This document shows, in pieces, positions 1 to 12,053 of a stretch of 64,000 bases of DNA. Positions within the stretch are counted from its first letter, which is position 1. Every line of letters starts with the position of its first letter. A model generated the notes under the pieces. That model searched no databases. It was not told the DNA's origin and saw nothing but the letters and a program-made list of their open reading frames with translations. The DNA lies in NCBI GenBank assembly GCA_902779165.1, contig CACZAN010000029.1, forward strand, positions 16,917 through 80,916, read 5' to 3'. The translations under genes and the position numbers were made by a program. The DNA comes from an uncultured Bacteroidales bacterium (GTDB lineage Bacteria > Bacteroidota > Bacteroidia > Bacteroidales > Bacteroidaceae).

Positions 1-617
1 ACCTTGATGTTGGCTTCGGCAATTGCCGGCTTCTTGGCGAATTTCTCGCGCAGGAAGTTGAAGGCAACGTCCAGGTCGCGGCTGAAGAGCCAGCAGACCA
101 GGCCCAGTGCGAACATATTGCGGCACTTGAGAATGCTCTTCACGTCCATACCGCTGTCGGCCAGTGCGTCCTTCACCATTGTGGTGAGGGGGCAGGCGAT
201 GACACGATCAGGGTCTACACCCATCTCGGCGATGTAGTCGGCAGTCTTGAACTCTGCCTTGTCCAGGTCCTTCTGCGTGAAGGAGTCGGTATCGATGATG
301 ATGGTGGCGTTGGGCTTGGCGTAGCGCAGCTGCGTCTTGAAGGCCGCAGCGTTCATGGCCACCAGCACGTCGCACTGGTCGCCAGGAGTATAGACCTTGC
401 CTGCGCCGATATGTACCTGAAAACCGCTCACACCTGTCAGCGAGCCCTGCGGGGCACGGATATCTGCGGGATAGTCGGGGAATGTCGAGATACTGTTGCC
501 CACGGTAGCTGAGACCGTGGAGAAAATGTTGCCGGCGAGCTGCATGCCGTCGCCGCTGTCGCCGGAGAAGCGGACTACCACTTGCTCCAGCTCTTGGATG
601 TTCAAACTATCTGCCAT
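1..617 (-). CDS. korA: 2-oxoglutarate:ferredoxin oxidoreductase subunit alpha (5' part, runs off the window)
   Basis: Reading the minus strand from an ATG at 615-617 gives 205 codons with no stop, so the gene continues beyond base 1. The product begins MADSLNIQELEQVVVRFSGD and has the glycine-rich GDSGDGMQLAG segment, then FPDYPADIRAPQG and a GDQCDVLVAMNAAA stretch. These are typical of the N-terminal gamma domain of KorA-type 2-oxoacid:acceptor oxidoreductases, in which gamma and alpha domains are fused (about 600 residues in full). The enzyme interconverts 2-oxoglutarate and succinyl-CoA with ferredoxin in anaerobes, together with a KorB partner that should lie outside the window. It starts 18 bases after the sppA stop on the same strand, so it may be cotranscribed. 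Family-level identification is strong; substrate choice (2-oxoglutarate rather than another 2-oxoacid) is inferred. Confidence 0.85.
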   Translation of the reverse strand, partial: MADSLNIQELEQVVVRFSGDSGDGMQLAGNIFSTVSATVGNSISTFPDYPADIRAPQGSLTGVSGFQVHIGAGKVYTPGDQCDVLVAMNAAAFKTQLRYAKPNATIIIDTDSFTQKDLDKAEFKTADYIAEMGVDPDRVIACPLTTMVKDALADSGMDVKSILKCRNMFALGLVCWLFSRDLDVAFNFLREKFAKKPAIAEANIK

Positions 618-635
618 TATTGAGCACAATGTTTT

Positions 636-2456
636 CTATCGTATATTCATATAATAAGGAACGCGCGCGTAGATGCACTGGTCGATACGACGGTTCTGCA
701 TCATCCACTGCATGGTGCCAAGCATGGGGTAGAAATCCCCCAGGGCAGCACGCATGTGGGCATCGAAATAGCTCTCCTTCTTCTTATTCAGGAATTGTTC
801 CATGAAGTTGGCGGGAGCGGGATAGCTGTCGGTGGAGTATTTCTCGAGCTCAGCCAGCTTGGCGGCCTCGGCAATAGCGTCCTGGAGATTTCCTAACTGA
901 TCGACCAGACCGATCTTGATGGCCTGTTCGCCAGTCCACACACGGCCTTGTCCGATGACATCTACGCTATCCTTAGAGATACCGCGGCCAGCAGCCACGC
1001 GGCTGATGAAGAGGTCATAGCCACGTTCGATCTCAGCCTGCATCAGAGCGGCTTCGTCTGCTGTGAACGGACGTGCTGAAAGACCCATGAAGTCGCCGCC
1101 GCCGAAGTCTGAATACTTGTTGGTCTTCACCACGTCGAAATGGAAACCCAGCTTGTCCTGAATCAGCTCAGAACAGTCGGGAATCATGCCGAAGATGCCG
1201 ATGCTGCCTGTCAGCGTCGAGGGTTCTGCCAGGATCTTGTTGGCTCCGCAGCTGATGTAGTAACCGCCGCTGGCAGCCATGCCGCCCATGGAGATGACCA
1301 CGGGCTTCTCGGCCTTCAGCAGTTCTACCTCGTGCCAGATCTGTTCGCTGGCAAAAGCGCTGCCGCCGCCGGAGTTCACGCGGATGACCACAGCCTTCAC
1401 GTCCTCGTCCTTGCGCAGCTTCTGAAGCTCGCGGATGGTGGGCATGGTCTCGATTGCAGCGCCACCGCCACCCGTGATGGGATTATTGTTGGCCTGATCC
1501 ACGATGTCACCGAAGGCATAGTACACAGCGATGCGGGCCTTCTCGTCCTTCTTGTCGGCACTGGCCACGAGGTCTGCGGGCGACACGAAGTTGATGTCCT
1601 TCTTTTCTTTCAGACCCAGGCGGGCACGCAGCATCTCTTTGAATCCGTCGATGTATGCGAGGGTGTCTACGAGGCCGCTTGTCAGTGCAAATTCTGTGGG
1701 TTGCAGGGCAGGCATCGTGTCGGCAAGGGCGTTCAGCTGGTCGGCTGTCAGTCTGCGGCTCTCGCCGACCTCAGCCACAAACTGGCTCCAGATGCTGTTC
1801 AGGTACGAGGTCACCTGTTCGCGGTTGGCGGCGCTCATCTCGGTGTTGATGTAGGGCTCCACAGCGCTCTTGAATGTTCCGACCTTGAAGACCTGCATCT
1901 TGACACCGGCCTTCTTCATCACATCAGTATAGAACACGGGATTGCCGCCCAGTCCGTGCCAGTCCACAATACCCTTGGGGTTCAGCACAATCTTGTCGGC
2001 CAGCGAAGCGAGGTAGTAAGCACCCTGTCCGTAGATGTCGCCGTAGGTGAGAATCCACTTGCCGCTCTCCTTGTACTTCACCAGCGCCTGCCGCAGTTCC
2101 TGCATCATGGCGGGAGTGCCGCCGAAGGATGAGCCGATCTCCATGTAGATACCTTCAACCTTGTCGTTTGTGGCGGCCTCCTCAACGGCTTCCAGCAACT
2201 GATCCAGAGCCAGCACGCCATCGCCGCCGCCCATCAGGTTGGACATGGCCAGGGATAACGGATCCTGACCGTCGCTGCGCTCTTCCAACGAGCCGCTCAG
2301 GTTGATCCTCAATACTGAATTCTTTTTCACGGGAGTCGTGGCACCTTCATTGGCTGCCATACCGATAACCGACACGAAGAATACCACAGACATCAGCAAC
2401 ATGGCCAAGCCGATACCGACGACCGTTGCAAACACATACTTCAAAAAATCTTTCAT
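636..2456 (-). CDS. sppA: Signal peptide peptidase SppA, 67K type
   Basis: A 606-residue membrane serine protease of the S49 family that degrades cleaved signal peptides. An N-terminal hydrophobic anchor (about residues 8-34) is followed by two tandem S49 domains, as in the 67K class. The catalytic dyad is visible: Lys196 in [10 protein letters not shown] matches the general-base lysine of the first domain, and Ser396 in [12 protein letters not shown] matches the nucleophile of the second. Length and order agree with full-length SppA (about 600 aa). The first ATG after the promoter is used and directly precedes the anchor. korA follows 18 bases downstream on the same strand. Nothing looks broken. 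Confidence 0.95.
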   Translation of the reverse strand: MKDFLKYVFATVVGIGLAMLLMSVVFFVSVIGMAANEGATTPVKKNSVLRINLSGSLEERSDGQDPLSLAMSNLMGGGDGVLALDQLLEAVEEAATNDKVEGIYMEIGSSFGGTPAMMQELRQALVKYKESGKWILTYGDIYGQGAYYLASLADKIVLNPKGIVDWHGLGGNPVFYTDVMKKAGVKMQVFKVGTFKSAVEPYINTEMSAANREQVTSYLNSIWSQFVAEVGESRRLTADQLNALADTMPALQPTEFALTSGLVDTLAYIDGFKEMLRARLGLKEKKDINFVSPADLVASADKKDEKARIAVYYAFGDIVDQANNNPITGGGGAAIETMPTIRELQKLRKDEDVKAVVIRVNSGGGSAFASEQIWHEVELLKAEKPVVISMGGMAASGGYYISCGANKILAEPSTLTGSIGIFGMIPDCSELIQDKLGFHFDVVKTNKYSDFGGGDFMGLSARPFTADEAALMQAEIERGYDLFISRVAAGRGISKDSVDVIGQGRVWTGEQAIKIGLVDQLGNLQDAIAEAAKLAELEKYSTDSYPAPANFMEQFLNKKKESYFDAHMRAALGDFYPMLGTMQWMMQNRRIDQCIYARVPYYMNIR

Positions 2457-2514
2457 AATTGCTTTGCTTTAAAAAATATCTTAATTTTCATTTTTGCAAT
2501 TCTCAAAAACGCTG

Positions 2515-2545
2515 CAAAGGTACGACCTTTTTCACGAAAGGACAA
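2515..2545 (-). promoter_or_regulatory. Bacteroidota-type promoter for sppA
   Basis: On the minus strand TACCTTTG (2515-2522) matches the TAnnTTTG -7 box. It lies 59 bases before the sppA start. No clear -33 box is claimed. Confidence 0.6.
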
Positions 2546-2611
2546 AGAAAATGTCGAAAAAATGATATAATAGTTACGTTTTGCAACATAGACACGACTT
2601 TTTGAGACAAA

Positions 2612-2648
2612 TGTTTATGCCTAATCATAAGATTAGCCGTACCTTTGC
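2612..2648 (+). promoter_or_regulatory. Bacteroidota-type promoter for the xylanase/esterase gene
   Basis: TACCTTTGC at 2640-2648 matches the -7 consensus, with a TG/TTT-rich stretch about 20-25 bases upstream in the -33 position. The start codon follows at 2727, giving a leader of roughly 70 bases. Confidence 0.6.
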
Positions 2649-2690
2649 ACCCGATTTACATATCCTGCTAACAATTCCAATTATTCATAA

Positions 2691-4961
<2,271 letters not shown>

Positions 4962-4993
4962 TCATCCCCCTATTTATCAGAAAAAAGCAAATT

Positions 4994-5030
4994 GCCCCGT
5001 CGCGTCGATGAAGACACGGCGGGGCTTCTT
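4994..5030 (+). terminator. Rho-independent terminator after the xylanase/esterase gene
   Basis: GCCCCG (4994-4999) pairs with CGGGGC (5020-5025). The stem extends inward with one wobble and one mismatch to a loop at 5007-5012, and TTCTTTT follows. Confidence 0.75.
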
Positions 5031-5125
5031 TTAACCCCAATCCATCCTAATGACCGATTTCCTCTATAAACAGTAAACGTTTTTATTCTACTGGTGTAAA
5101 GGAAATGCTTTATATGGGTTTGGGT

Positions 5126-6028
5126 TTAAAAAGATGAGCGGTACTCCTTTGGCGTCATGCCCGTGAGCCGGCGGAAAAACTTGGCGAAAAAGGCGGGGTT
5201 GGTAAAATGGAATTCATCGGCAATCTGTGCTGCACTCTTATCAGTGTGGCGCAGTCTTATTTTGATGCGGGTGACGAGGGCGAGGTCTATCCAGTCCTTA
5301 GCGGTTGTGCCGCTGGCCTGACGTACCACGGTGCTCAGATAGTGCTGGGTGAGGCACAACCGGTCGGCATAGTAAGCCAGTTGGTGGTGCTCGTTGCAGT
5401 GCTGATTTACCAGTTGGAGGAAGCGGTCGAAGATGGTTTGTTCACGTGAGCGCGTGGCCAAGAGCCGTTTGGCCTGCTGGTGATAGAGCTGATTATAGTG
5501 GTGCATCAGCGCTGCCACGAGGGCTGTGGCCGTAGGACGGTGGTAGTTCGTTTGGCCGACGAGGTGCCATAGACTGTCGAAGATGTGAAGAGCCGTGGTG
5601 ATGTCGGCCTCAGAGACAGACAGTTGGATGTCGCGCACCTGACCATTCAGGGCTGAAGGCATTTGGTCTTGGGAGAACGGCATGGGGAACTGTGGAAAGA
5701 GGGCAATGCCGTAGATTTCGAGCTCTGGGGAGAAACGGATGGGGCTGATGATGGTGCCAGGACTTAGATAAATGAGTGTGCCTGCGCTGATGTGGCGGTC
5801 TTGCAGATTGAAGTTCACATCACCCTCACCATGGGTGATGATGCCGAAGCGGTGGTCGTTGATGATGAAGGGCGGCGACTGCTGCATGATTAGTTGGAAC
5901 ACTCGTGAGTCGCCATGAACGATGGCCAGTTCACTATTGAAGATGAGGCTGTCGCGTATCTCATTGAGGTGTGAGGCAATGAGTCTCCTCAGCCGCCAGA
6001 AATCCATTAATTTCGGCTGTCGGTTCAT
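5126..6028 (-). CDS. AraC-family transcriptional regulator
   Basis: 300 residues. The C-terminal third (about 200-300) is a two-helix-turn-helix AraC domain: LAYYADRLCLTQHYLSTVVRQ and the terminal FHFTNPAFFAKFFRRLTGMTPKEYR, the latter a classical AraC signature. The N-terminal part (about 20-170) looks like a cupin-like sensor (GTLIYLSPGTII segment) whose ligand cannot be read. It is divergent from, and 172 bases away from, the efflux operon beginning at 6201, so it probably controls that operon. Start ATG 6028 lies 32 bases inside its own promoter. Confidence 0.9.
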   Translation of the reverse strand: MNRQPKLMDFWRLRRLIASHLNEIRDSLIFNSELAIVHGDSRVFQLIMQQSPPFIINDHRFGIITHGEGDVNFNLQDRHISAGTLIYLSPGTIISPIRFSPELEIYGIALFPQFPMPFSQDQMPSALNGQVRDIQLSVSEADITTALHIFDSLWHLVGQTNYHRPTATALVAALMHHYNQLYHQQAKRLLATRSREQTIFDRFLQLVNQHCNEHHQLAYYADRLCLTQHYLSTVVRQASGTTAKDWIDLALVTRIKIRLRHTDKSAAQIADEFHFTNPAFFAKFFRRLTGMTPKEYRSSF

Positions 6029-6059
6029 ATTTTTATAATTTTTGGTGCTAATTTGGCGA

Positions 6060-6174
6060 CAAAGGTAATCATTTTATTCGAATTAGAGCGCTTTTATGAC
6101 GGATTTCGTACAAAAAGGACATAATTACATACCAACGGATAACAGGATATTGGGCAAAAAAGCCGTACCTTTGC
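6060..6174. promoter_or_regulatory. Divergent promoter region between the AraC gene and the efflux operon
   Basis: A minus-strand -7 box TACCTTTG lies at 6060-6067 for the AraC gene, and a plus-strand -7 box TACCTTTGC at 6166-6174 for the tolC-type gene. The 98 bases between the boxes would hold any operator of the regulator. Confidence 0.6.
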
Positions 6175-6200
6175 AAAAAATATGAATAATAACAGTGAAT

Positions 6201-7475
6201 ATGAGAAAGTTTTTGTTAAGCATTGTGTTGCTTCCGATAGTAACGATGGCACAGACATTGGAAGAGTGCCAGCAGGCAGCGGAGCGCAACTACCCGCTGA
6301 TCAGGCAGTATGACCTCATCAGGAAGACCACGCAGCTGACGGTGGCAAACATCCAGAAGGGGTGGTTGCCACAGGTGTCGGCATCAGCACAGACTACATA
6401 TCAAAGTGATGTGGTGTCGTGGCCCAGTGAGATGAAAACCCTGATGACCAATATGGGCATCGGCTTGAAGGGATTGAAGAAGGATCAGTACCGTGTGGGT
6501 ATTGATGTGAATCAGACCGTCTATGATGGCGGTGTCATCAGCAGTCAGAAGGCGATAGCCCGCGAGCAGGGCAAGGTGCAGGAGGCGCAGACGGAGGTTA
6601 ATATATATAATGTTCGCATGCGCGTGAATGAGATGTATTTCTCACTGTTGATGCTCGGCGAACAGATCCTGCTGAATCGCGACCTGCAGGAGCTATTGGC
6701 TGGCAACGAACGGAAACTGGAGGCAATGGTGAAGGGCGGAACGGCAGCCGAGAGCGACTGGCAGAGTGTGAAGGCCGAGCGGCTGAAGGTGGTGCAGCAG
6801 GCCACCAGTCTGGAGTCGCAAAAACGGATGCTGACCACGATGCTGAGCGCATTCTGCGGGATAGAGGTGAAGAGCGTAGAGAAGCCTGTAGTACAGGCTG
6901 AAAGCGGAGTGCTGACATCTGAGAATCATCGTCCTGAACTGCGGGCACTGGATGCGCAGATCGGACTGCTCAATGCGCAGGAGAAGGCGCTGAACGCTGC
7001 GCTGATGCCTAAATTGGGTGTCTTCGCGCAGGGCTACTACGGTTATCCGGGTTTGAATATGTTTGAGGATATGATGTCGCACAAATGGAGCCTGAACGGC
7101 CTCATCGGGGCCCGCCTCACTTGGAACATCGGTGCTCTCTATACTCGAAAGAACGACAAGGCGAAACTGCAAGTACAGCGCGACCTGACGGAGTCGAACC
7201 GCGAGGTGTTTCTCTTCAACAACCGTATGGAACAGATTCAGCAAAACGAGGACATCGCCCGCTATAAACTGCTGATGGCTGACGATGAGGAGATTATTGA
7301 GCTGCGCTCGGCCGTCCGCAAGGCTTCGGAGTCGAAACTCTCTCACGGTATCATCGACGTGAACGACCTGGTGCGCGAAATCAATCAGGAGAATGCCGCC
7401 CGCGTGCAGCAGTCGATACACGAGATTGAGATGTTAAAACAAATCTATGACAATAAATTCACGATAAACAATTAA
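6201..7475 (+). CDS. TolC-family outer membrane efflux protein
   Basis: About 424 residues with a signal peptide (MRKFLLSIVLLPIVTMAQ). Two halves rich in long amphipathic helices (about 20-210 and 235-420) are typical of OEP/TolC channel proteins. A GTG at 6195 is also in frame, but ATG 6201 directly precedes a normal signal sequence and is preferred. It forms the outer membrane duct of the exporter encoded by the next four genes; the adaptor gene begins 5 bases after the stop. Confidence 0.9.
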   Translation: MRKFLLSIVLLPIVTMAQTLEECQQAAERNYPLIRQYDLIRKTTQLTVANIQKGWLPQVSASAQTTYQSDVVSWPSEMKTLMTNMGIGLKGLKKDQYRVGIDVNQTVYDGGVISSQKAIAREQGKVQEAQTEVNIYNVRMRVNEMYFSLLMLGEQILLNRDLQELLAGNERKLEAMVKGGTAAESDWQSVKAERLKVVQQATSLESQKRMLTTMLSAFCGIEVKSVEKPVVQAESGVLTSENHRPELRALDAQIGLLNAQEKALNAALMPKLGVFAQGYYGYPGLNMFEDMMSHKWSLNGLIGARLTWNIGALYTRKNDKAKLQVQRDLTESNREVFLFNNRMEQIQQNEDIARYKLLMADDEEIIELRSAVRKASESKLSHGIIDVNDLVREINQENAARVQQSIHEIEMLKQIYDNKFTINN

Positions 7476-7480
7476 CAACA

Positions 7481-8371
7481 ATGAAGAAGATGATGATACT
7501 TGCAGGCGCAGCCATGATGATGGCCGCTTGCGGAAACAGCGAGAAACTATATGACGCCACTGGCACATTTGAGGCTACTGAGACCACCGTGTTTGCCGAA
7601 CAGAGCGGCGCTTTGCTGGCCTTCGATGTCAGCGAGGGCGACTCTCTGCCTATGGGGCGCGAGGTAGGACTCATAGACACCATACAGATTTGGCTGAAGA
7701 TTCTGCAGTTGGGTGCAACGAAGGAGGTGTACCAGAGTCAGAAACCCGACATGGAACGCCAGATAGCTGCTACTCGTCAGCAGTTGGCTAAGGCGCAGCA
7801 GGACGAACAGCGTTATCGCGAACTGGTGGCCGACGGGGCGGCTCCCTCGAAGATGTTCGACGACGCTTCGAGTCAGGTGAAGGTGCTGCAGCGACAGCTC
7901 GACGCACAGATCTCGTCGCTCTCGACCAACACGAGAGCATTGGATAAGCAGACGGCCGCTGCCGATGTACAGATAGACCAGTTGCGCGACATGCTGCGCA
8001 AGTGCCACATCGTGACACCCGTGAGGGGCACGGTGCTGGAAAAATATGTGGAACGTGGTGAGTTCGTCAGCATTGGAAAACCGCTGTTCAAGATAGCCGA
8101 TACACAAGACATGTATCTGCGGGCCTACGTCACCTCGGCTCAGTTGCAGCACATCCAATTGGGGCAGCAGGTGAAGGTGTTCGCCGACTACGGTGATAAT
8201 CTGCGGAAGGAGTACGACGGTACTATCTCGTTGATTTCCTCGCGCTCAGAGTTTACGCCCAAGACGATCCTTACCGATGATGAGCGCGCCGATCTTGTTT
8301 ATGCCGTAAAGGTCGCTATCAAGAACGACGGTTTGGTCAAAATAGGTATGTATGGCGAGCTGAAGCTATGA
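7481..8371 (+). CDS. HlyD-family periplasmic adaptor lipoprotein
   Basis: 296 residues with a lipoprotein signal (lipobox MMMAACGN). The split biotinyl-lipoyl-like domain (about 25-60 and 175-205) surrounds a helical hairpin (about 85-165, rich in Gln/Ala), followed by a beta-barrel segment. This is the membrane-fusion protein that links an inner membrane ABC exporter to a TolC-type channel, comparable to YbhG. Its last bases overlap the ATPase gene (start 8368), which indicates translational coupling. Confidence 0.9.
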   Translation: MKKMMILAGAAMMMAACGNSEKLYDATGTFEATETTVFAEQSGALLAFDVSEGDSLPMGREVGLIDTIQIWLKILQLGATKEVYQSQKPDMERQIAATRQQLAKAQQDEQRYRELVADGAAPSKMFDDASSQVKVLQRQLDAQISSLSTNTRALDKQTAAADVQIDQLRDMLRKCHIVTPVRGTVLEKYVERGEFVSIGKPLFKIADTQDMYLRAYVTSAQLQHIQLGQQVKVFADYGDNLRKEYDGTISLISSRSEFTPKTILTDDERADLVYAVKVAIKNDGLVKIGMYGELKL

Positions 8372-9834
8372 ACGCAATAGAAGTACATAATATCAGTAAG
8401 TCATATGGCAAGGTAAAGGCACTCGACGACGTGTCGTTCTCTGTCGGTAAGGGTGAGGTGTTCGGGCTCATCGGACCTGACGGCGCCGGCAAGACCTCAA
8501 TGTTCCGCATCCTCTGCTCGCTGCTGCTGCCAGAGACGGGCAATGCCTCGGTCGATAGCTTCGACGTGGTGAAGCAGATGCGCGAGGTACGCTGCCGTGT
8601 GGGCTACATGCCAGGTAAGTTCTCGCTCTATCAGGACCTGACTATCGAGGAGAACCTGAAGTTCTTTGCCACCCTCTTCGGCACCACCGTCGAGGAGGGG
8701 TATGACAGTATCAAAGCCATCTATTCGCAGATAGAGCGGTTCAAGGACCGCAAGGCGGGGGCGTTATCGGGCGGCATGAAACAGAAGCTGGCATTGAGCT
8801 GTGCGCTGGTTCACAGTCCGAGTGTGCTCTTCCTGGATGAACCGACCACGGGCGTTGATCCTGTGAGCCGCAAGGAGTTATGGCAGATGCTCCTGATGCT
8901 GAAAGAGCGCGGCATCACCATCGTAGCCTCGACACCCTACCTCGATGAGGTGCGCTGCTGTGAGCGCGTGGCTTTCCTCGACCACGGTAAGGTCAGGGGC
9001 ATTGATACGCCCGAGGCCGTCCTCGACCGCTTTAGGGATATCTTCAATCCGCCAGGTGTTGAGTCTGTTGCTGTGGCACAGCAACAAACAGAACCTGAGA
9101 ACGTCATCGAGGTGCAGCACTTGGTGAAAGCCTTCGGTGCGTTCCATGCCGTCGATGACATTAGCTTCAGCGTGAAACGGGGCGAGATATTCGGTTTCCT
9201 CGGAGCCAACGGTGCTGGCAAGACCACCGCCATGCACATGCTGACAGGACTGAACCAGCCGACGAGTGGCACTGGCACCGTCGTGGGCTATGACATCCGC
9301 ACCGAGCACGAGCAAATCAAGAAACACATCGGATATATGTCGCAGAAGTTCTCGCTCTACGAAGACCTTACGGTGGCAGAAAACATCCGCCTCTTTGCAG
9401 GCATCTATGGCATGAAGGACGATGAAATCAGGCGCAAGACCAACGATCTGTTGGAACGTCTGCAGTTCATGGAGCACAAAAACGATCTGGTGGGCTCGCT
9501 GCCACTGGGCTGGAAACAGAAACTCGCCTTCTCCGTGTCTATTTTTCACGAGCCCGGTGTGGTGTTCCTTGACGAACCTACGGGTGGCGTCGATCCCGCC
9601 ACGCGCCGTCAGTTCTGGGAACTCATCTATGATGCTGCCGCACACGGCATCACGGTCTTTGTGACCACCCACTATATGGACGAGGCTGAGTATTGCGACC
9701 GCATCTCGATAATGGTGGACGGCAGAATAAGCGCCCTTGGCACCCCCGATGAACTGAAGGAGCGTTTCCACCAACCCGATATGGATCATGTGTTCACCTA
9801 TTTGGCCAGACAGGCCACCCGTTCAAGCGATTAA
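8368..9834 (+). CDS. ABC transporter ATPase with two nucleotide-binding domains (YbhF-like)
   Basis: 488 residues with two complete ABC ATPase domains. Domain 1 has Walker A at 36-44 (GPDGAGKTS), signature LSGGMKQKLA and Walker B VLFLDEPTTG. Domain 2 has Walker A at 279-287 (GANGAGKTT) and Walker B VVFLDEPTGG. In domain 2 the signature is altered to LPLGWKQKLA, lacking the SGG core, as I recall from YbhF-type fused ATPases. It energises the two ABC-2 permeases that follow. The start overlaps the adaptor stop by 4 bases. Substrate unknown; related systems export drugs or toxic cations. Confidence 0.93.
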   Translation: MNAIEVHNISKSYGKVKALDDVSFSVGKGEVFGLIGPDGAGKTSMFRILCSLLLPETGNASVDSFDVVKQMREVRCRVGYMPGKFSLYQDLTIEENLKFFATLFGTTVEEGYDSIKAIYSQIERFKDRKAGALSGGMKQKLALSCALVHSPSVLFLDEPTTGVDPVSRKELWQMLLMLKERGITIVASTPYLDEVRCCERVAFLDHGKVRGIDTPEAVLDRFRDIFNPPGVESVAVAQQQTEPENVIEVQHLVKAFGAFHAVDDISFSVKRGEIFGFLGANGAGKTTAMHMLTGLNQPTSGTGTVVGYDIRTEHEQIKKHIGYMSQKFSLYEDLTVAENIRLFAGIYGMKDDEIRRKTNDLLERLQFMEHKNDLVGSLPLGWKQKLAFSVSIFHEPGVVFLDEPTGGVDPATRRQFWELIYDAAAHGITVFVTTHYMDEAEYCDRISIMVDGRISALGTPDELKERFHQPDMDHVFTYLARQATRSSD

Positions 9835-9838
9835 GCAT

Positions 9839-10903
9839 ATGAGACAGTTTATAGCATTTGTAATAAAGGAAGCCAAACATATCCTGCGCGACAAACGTAC
9901 GATGCTCATCCTGTTCGGCATGCCCGTAGTGATGATGCTGCTCTTTGGCTTTGCCATCACCACGGATGTGAAGAATGTGCGCACGGTGGTGGTCACGTCA
10001 CAGATGGACCATCTGACGCAGACGGCTGTAGAACGACTGGCCCATTCGGAGTACTTCACCATCACTCGAACCGTCGGTAAGCCGCAGGAGGCCGAGCGGC
10101 TCATACGCAGCCAAGAGGCTGATATGGCGGTGGTTTTCTCCCACGACTTTGCCAGCAAGAAGGACGGCATACAGTTGATAATCGACGGCTCTGACCCCAA
10201 CATGGCACAACAATGGATGAGTTATGCGCAGCAGACAATAGCATCAGCAAACTCTAAAAGCTCCCCTATCAACACGAAACTATTATATAATCCTCAGATG
10301 AAGTCGGCCTACAACTTCGTGCCCGCCATCATGGGTATGCTACTGATGCTTATCTGTGCTATGATGACCTCCATCTCGATTGTCCGCGAGAAGGAAAAGG
10401 GCACCATGGAAGTGCTGCTCGTTTCGCCCGTCCGTCCGCTGATGGTCATCATCGCCAAGGCCGTGCCCTATCTGGTACTCGCCTTCGGCATCCTCATCAC
10501 CATCCTCCTGATGGCCCGCTTCGTGCTGGGTGTGCCGTTGCAAGGCTCGCTGTTCTGGATTCTCGCCGTTTCCACCTTATATATATTATTAGCACTCTCG
10601 TTGGGACTGCTCATCTCGACTATTGCACAGACACAACTCGTCGCCCTGCTGCTTTCGGCCATGGTACTGCTCATGCCTGTGGTGATGCTCTCTGGCATGA
10701 TGTTCCCCGTGGAGTCGATGCCCACCGTGTTGCAATGGATTGCTGCTGTGATGCCGCCCCGCTACTACATTGATGCTATGCGCAAACTGATGATCATGGG
10801 CGTAGGTATTGGTGAGGTGATGAAGGAAGTGACTATCCTCGCGCTGATGACCATCATCTTCCTGGTTGTCGCCCTGAAGAAATTTAACGTAAGACTGGAG
10901 TAA
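9839..10903 (+). CDS. ABC-2 type permease, first of pair
   Basis: About 354 residues beginning MRQFIAFVIKEAKHIL. One N-terminal membrane helix is followed by a large extracytoplasmic loop, then about five clustered helices between residues 160 and 350. This is the ABC2_membrane_3 layout of YbhS/YbhR. An upstream in-frame start at 9788 would lie inside the ATPase gene and adds an unlikely hydrophilic extension; ATG 9839, four bases after the ATPase stop, is chosen. It probably forms a heterodimer with the next gene product. Confidence 0.9.
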   Translation: MRQFIAFVIKEAKHILRDKRTMLILFGMPVVMMLLFGFAITTDVKNVRTVVVTSQMDHLTQTAVERLAHSEYFTITRTVGKPQEAERLIRSQEADMAVVFSHDFASKKDGIQLIIDGSDPNMAQQWMSYAQQTIASANSKSSPINTKLLYNPQMKSAYNFVPAIMGMLLMLICAMMTSISIVREKEKGTMEVLLVSPVRPLMVIIAKAVPYLVLAFGILITILLMARFVLGVPLQGSLFWILAVSTLYILLALSLGLLISTIAQTQLVALLLSAMVLLMPVVMLSGMMFPVESMPTVLQWIAAVMPPRYYIDAMRKLMIMGVGIGEVMKEVTILALMTIIFLVVALKKFNVRLE

Positions 10904-10906
10904 ACT

Positions 10907-11992
10907 ATGACACTGAAATATCTCATACAAAAGGAGTTCCTGCAGATTCGACGCAATCCGTTCCTGCCCAAGCTCATCATCATGTTCCCCATCGTCATCA
11001 TGTGTGTGATGCCGTGGGTGATGCAGATGGAGGTGAAGAACATCGTCGTTGATGTGGTTGATAACGACCGCTCCACCCGTTCCCAGCAAATAGTCCACAG
11101 CATCGGGGCCAGCGACTACTTCATCTTCAACGGACAGAAACCTTCCTACCGTGAAGCGCTCTCAGAGATAGAGCATGGCAAGGCCGATGTGGTGTTAGTC
11201 ATCCCGCAGGACTACGGAAAGAATCTTGAAATGGGTAAGATGCCTCAGGTGTTGATTGCCGCCAATGCCGTCAACGGCACCAAAGGTTCGATAGGTTCGG
11301 CCTATCTGGCGCAAATCATCACCCAGTCAGTTCCGTATGCTGCGATATTATCGCAGCCCTCCACCCTCCTTCTCTACAACAAACACCAGAATTACAAACT
11401 CTATATGATTCCCGCCCTGCTGGCAATAGTGATGATGCTGATGACAGGCTTCCTACCTACGCTAAATATCGTTGGCGAAAAGGAGACTGGCACCATCGAG
11501 CAGATCAATGTCACGCCTGTGTCAAAATGGGCCTTCATCCTCTCCAAACTCATTCCCTATTGGCTCATTGCCCTCTTTGTCATTTCTGTTTGCCTGCTGC
11601 TGGCTTGGCTCATCTACGGCATCACGCCCGCTGGTCCGCTGTGGCTTGTTTATGTGCTTGCCATGTTGCTGGCGCTGTTCTTCTCGTCGTTCGGACTCAT
11701 CGTCTCCAACTATAGCGGCACGATGCAGCAGGCTGTCTTCGTCATGTGGTTCTTTGTGGTTACTATCATGCTGCTCAGCGGACTATTCACGCCAACGCAC
11801 TCCATGCCAGAATGGGCCTACCTCACCACCTATGTCAACCCCATGCACTACTTCATCGATGCCATCCGCACCGTCTTCATCCGCGGCGGCGCCTTCCGCG
11901 AGGTGGCCCACCAGCTCCTCGCCCTCCTCGGTATCGGCATCATCATGGCCGCGTGGGCCGTACAGAGCTACAAGAAAAATGGAGTACATTAA
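10907..11992 (+). CDS. ABC-2 type permease, second of pair
   Basis: 361 residues with the same layout as the preceding permease: helix about 22-42, extracytoplasmic domain to about 165, then a cluster of five or so helices to the C-terminus (VGEKETGTIEQINVTPVSKW is the typical cytoplasmic coupling segment). It starts 3 bases after the first permease. Its last 14 bases overlap the start of the aldo/keto reductase relic, showing the reductase was once translated from the same message. Confidence 0.9.
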   Translation: MTLKYLIQKEFLQIRRNPFLPKLIIMFPIVIMCVMPWVMQMEVKNIVVDVVDNDRSTRSQQIVHSIGASDYFIFNGQKPSYREALSEIEHGKADVVLVIPQDYGKNLEMGKMPQVLIAANAVNGTKGSIGSAYLAQIITQSVPYAAILSQPSTLLLYNKHQNYKLYMIPALLAIVMMLMTGFLPTLNIVGEKETGTIEQINVTPVSKWAFILSKLIPYWLIALFVISVCLLLAWLIYGITPAGPLWLVYVLAMLLALFFSSFGLIVSNYSGTMQQAVFVMWFFVVTIMLLSGLFTPTHSMPEWAYLTTYVNPMHYFIDAIRTVFIRGGAFREVAHQLLALLGIGIIMAAWAVQSYKKNGVH

Positions 11993-12053
11993 ACTATCAA
12001 ACGGCGTTGAGATGCCGGCTTTGGGCTACGGCGTGTTTCTTGTGAGCCTTTGA
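11979..12053 (+). pseudogene. 5' stub of an aldo/keto reductase gene
   Basis: ATG 11979 opens MEYIKLSNGVEMPALGYGVF, a near-perfect aldo/keto reductase N-terminus (strand 1 plus the first part of the NADPH barrel). After codon 20 the similarity stops, and a TGA ends the frame at 12053, leaving 24 residues of an expected roughly 280. It overlaps the permease end by 14 bases, as an intact coupled gene would. The truncation coincides with the 3' end of the anti-sigma-like gene on the other strand (stop at 12026). The lack of other mutations in the stub suggests a recent event. Confidence 0.75.

Noticed and set aside
1140-2132. 330-codon plus-strand frame opposite sppA
   Set aside because: His/Val/Leu-rich antisense shadow of a confidently identified gene.
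11472-12053. 193-codon frame overlapping the second permease
   Set aside because: Only its last 24 codons (the aldo/keto reductase stub) are meaningful; the rest is a Ser/Pro-rich shadow of the permease gene.
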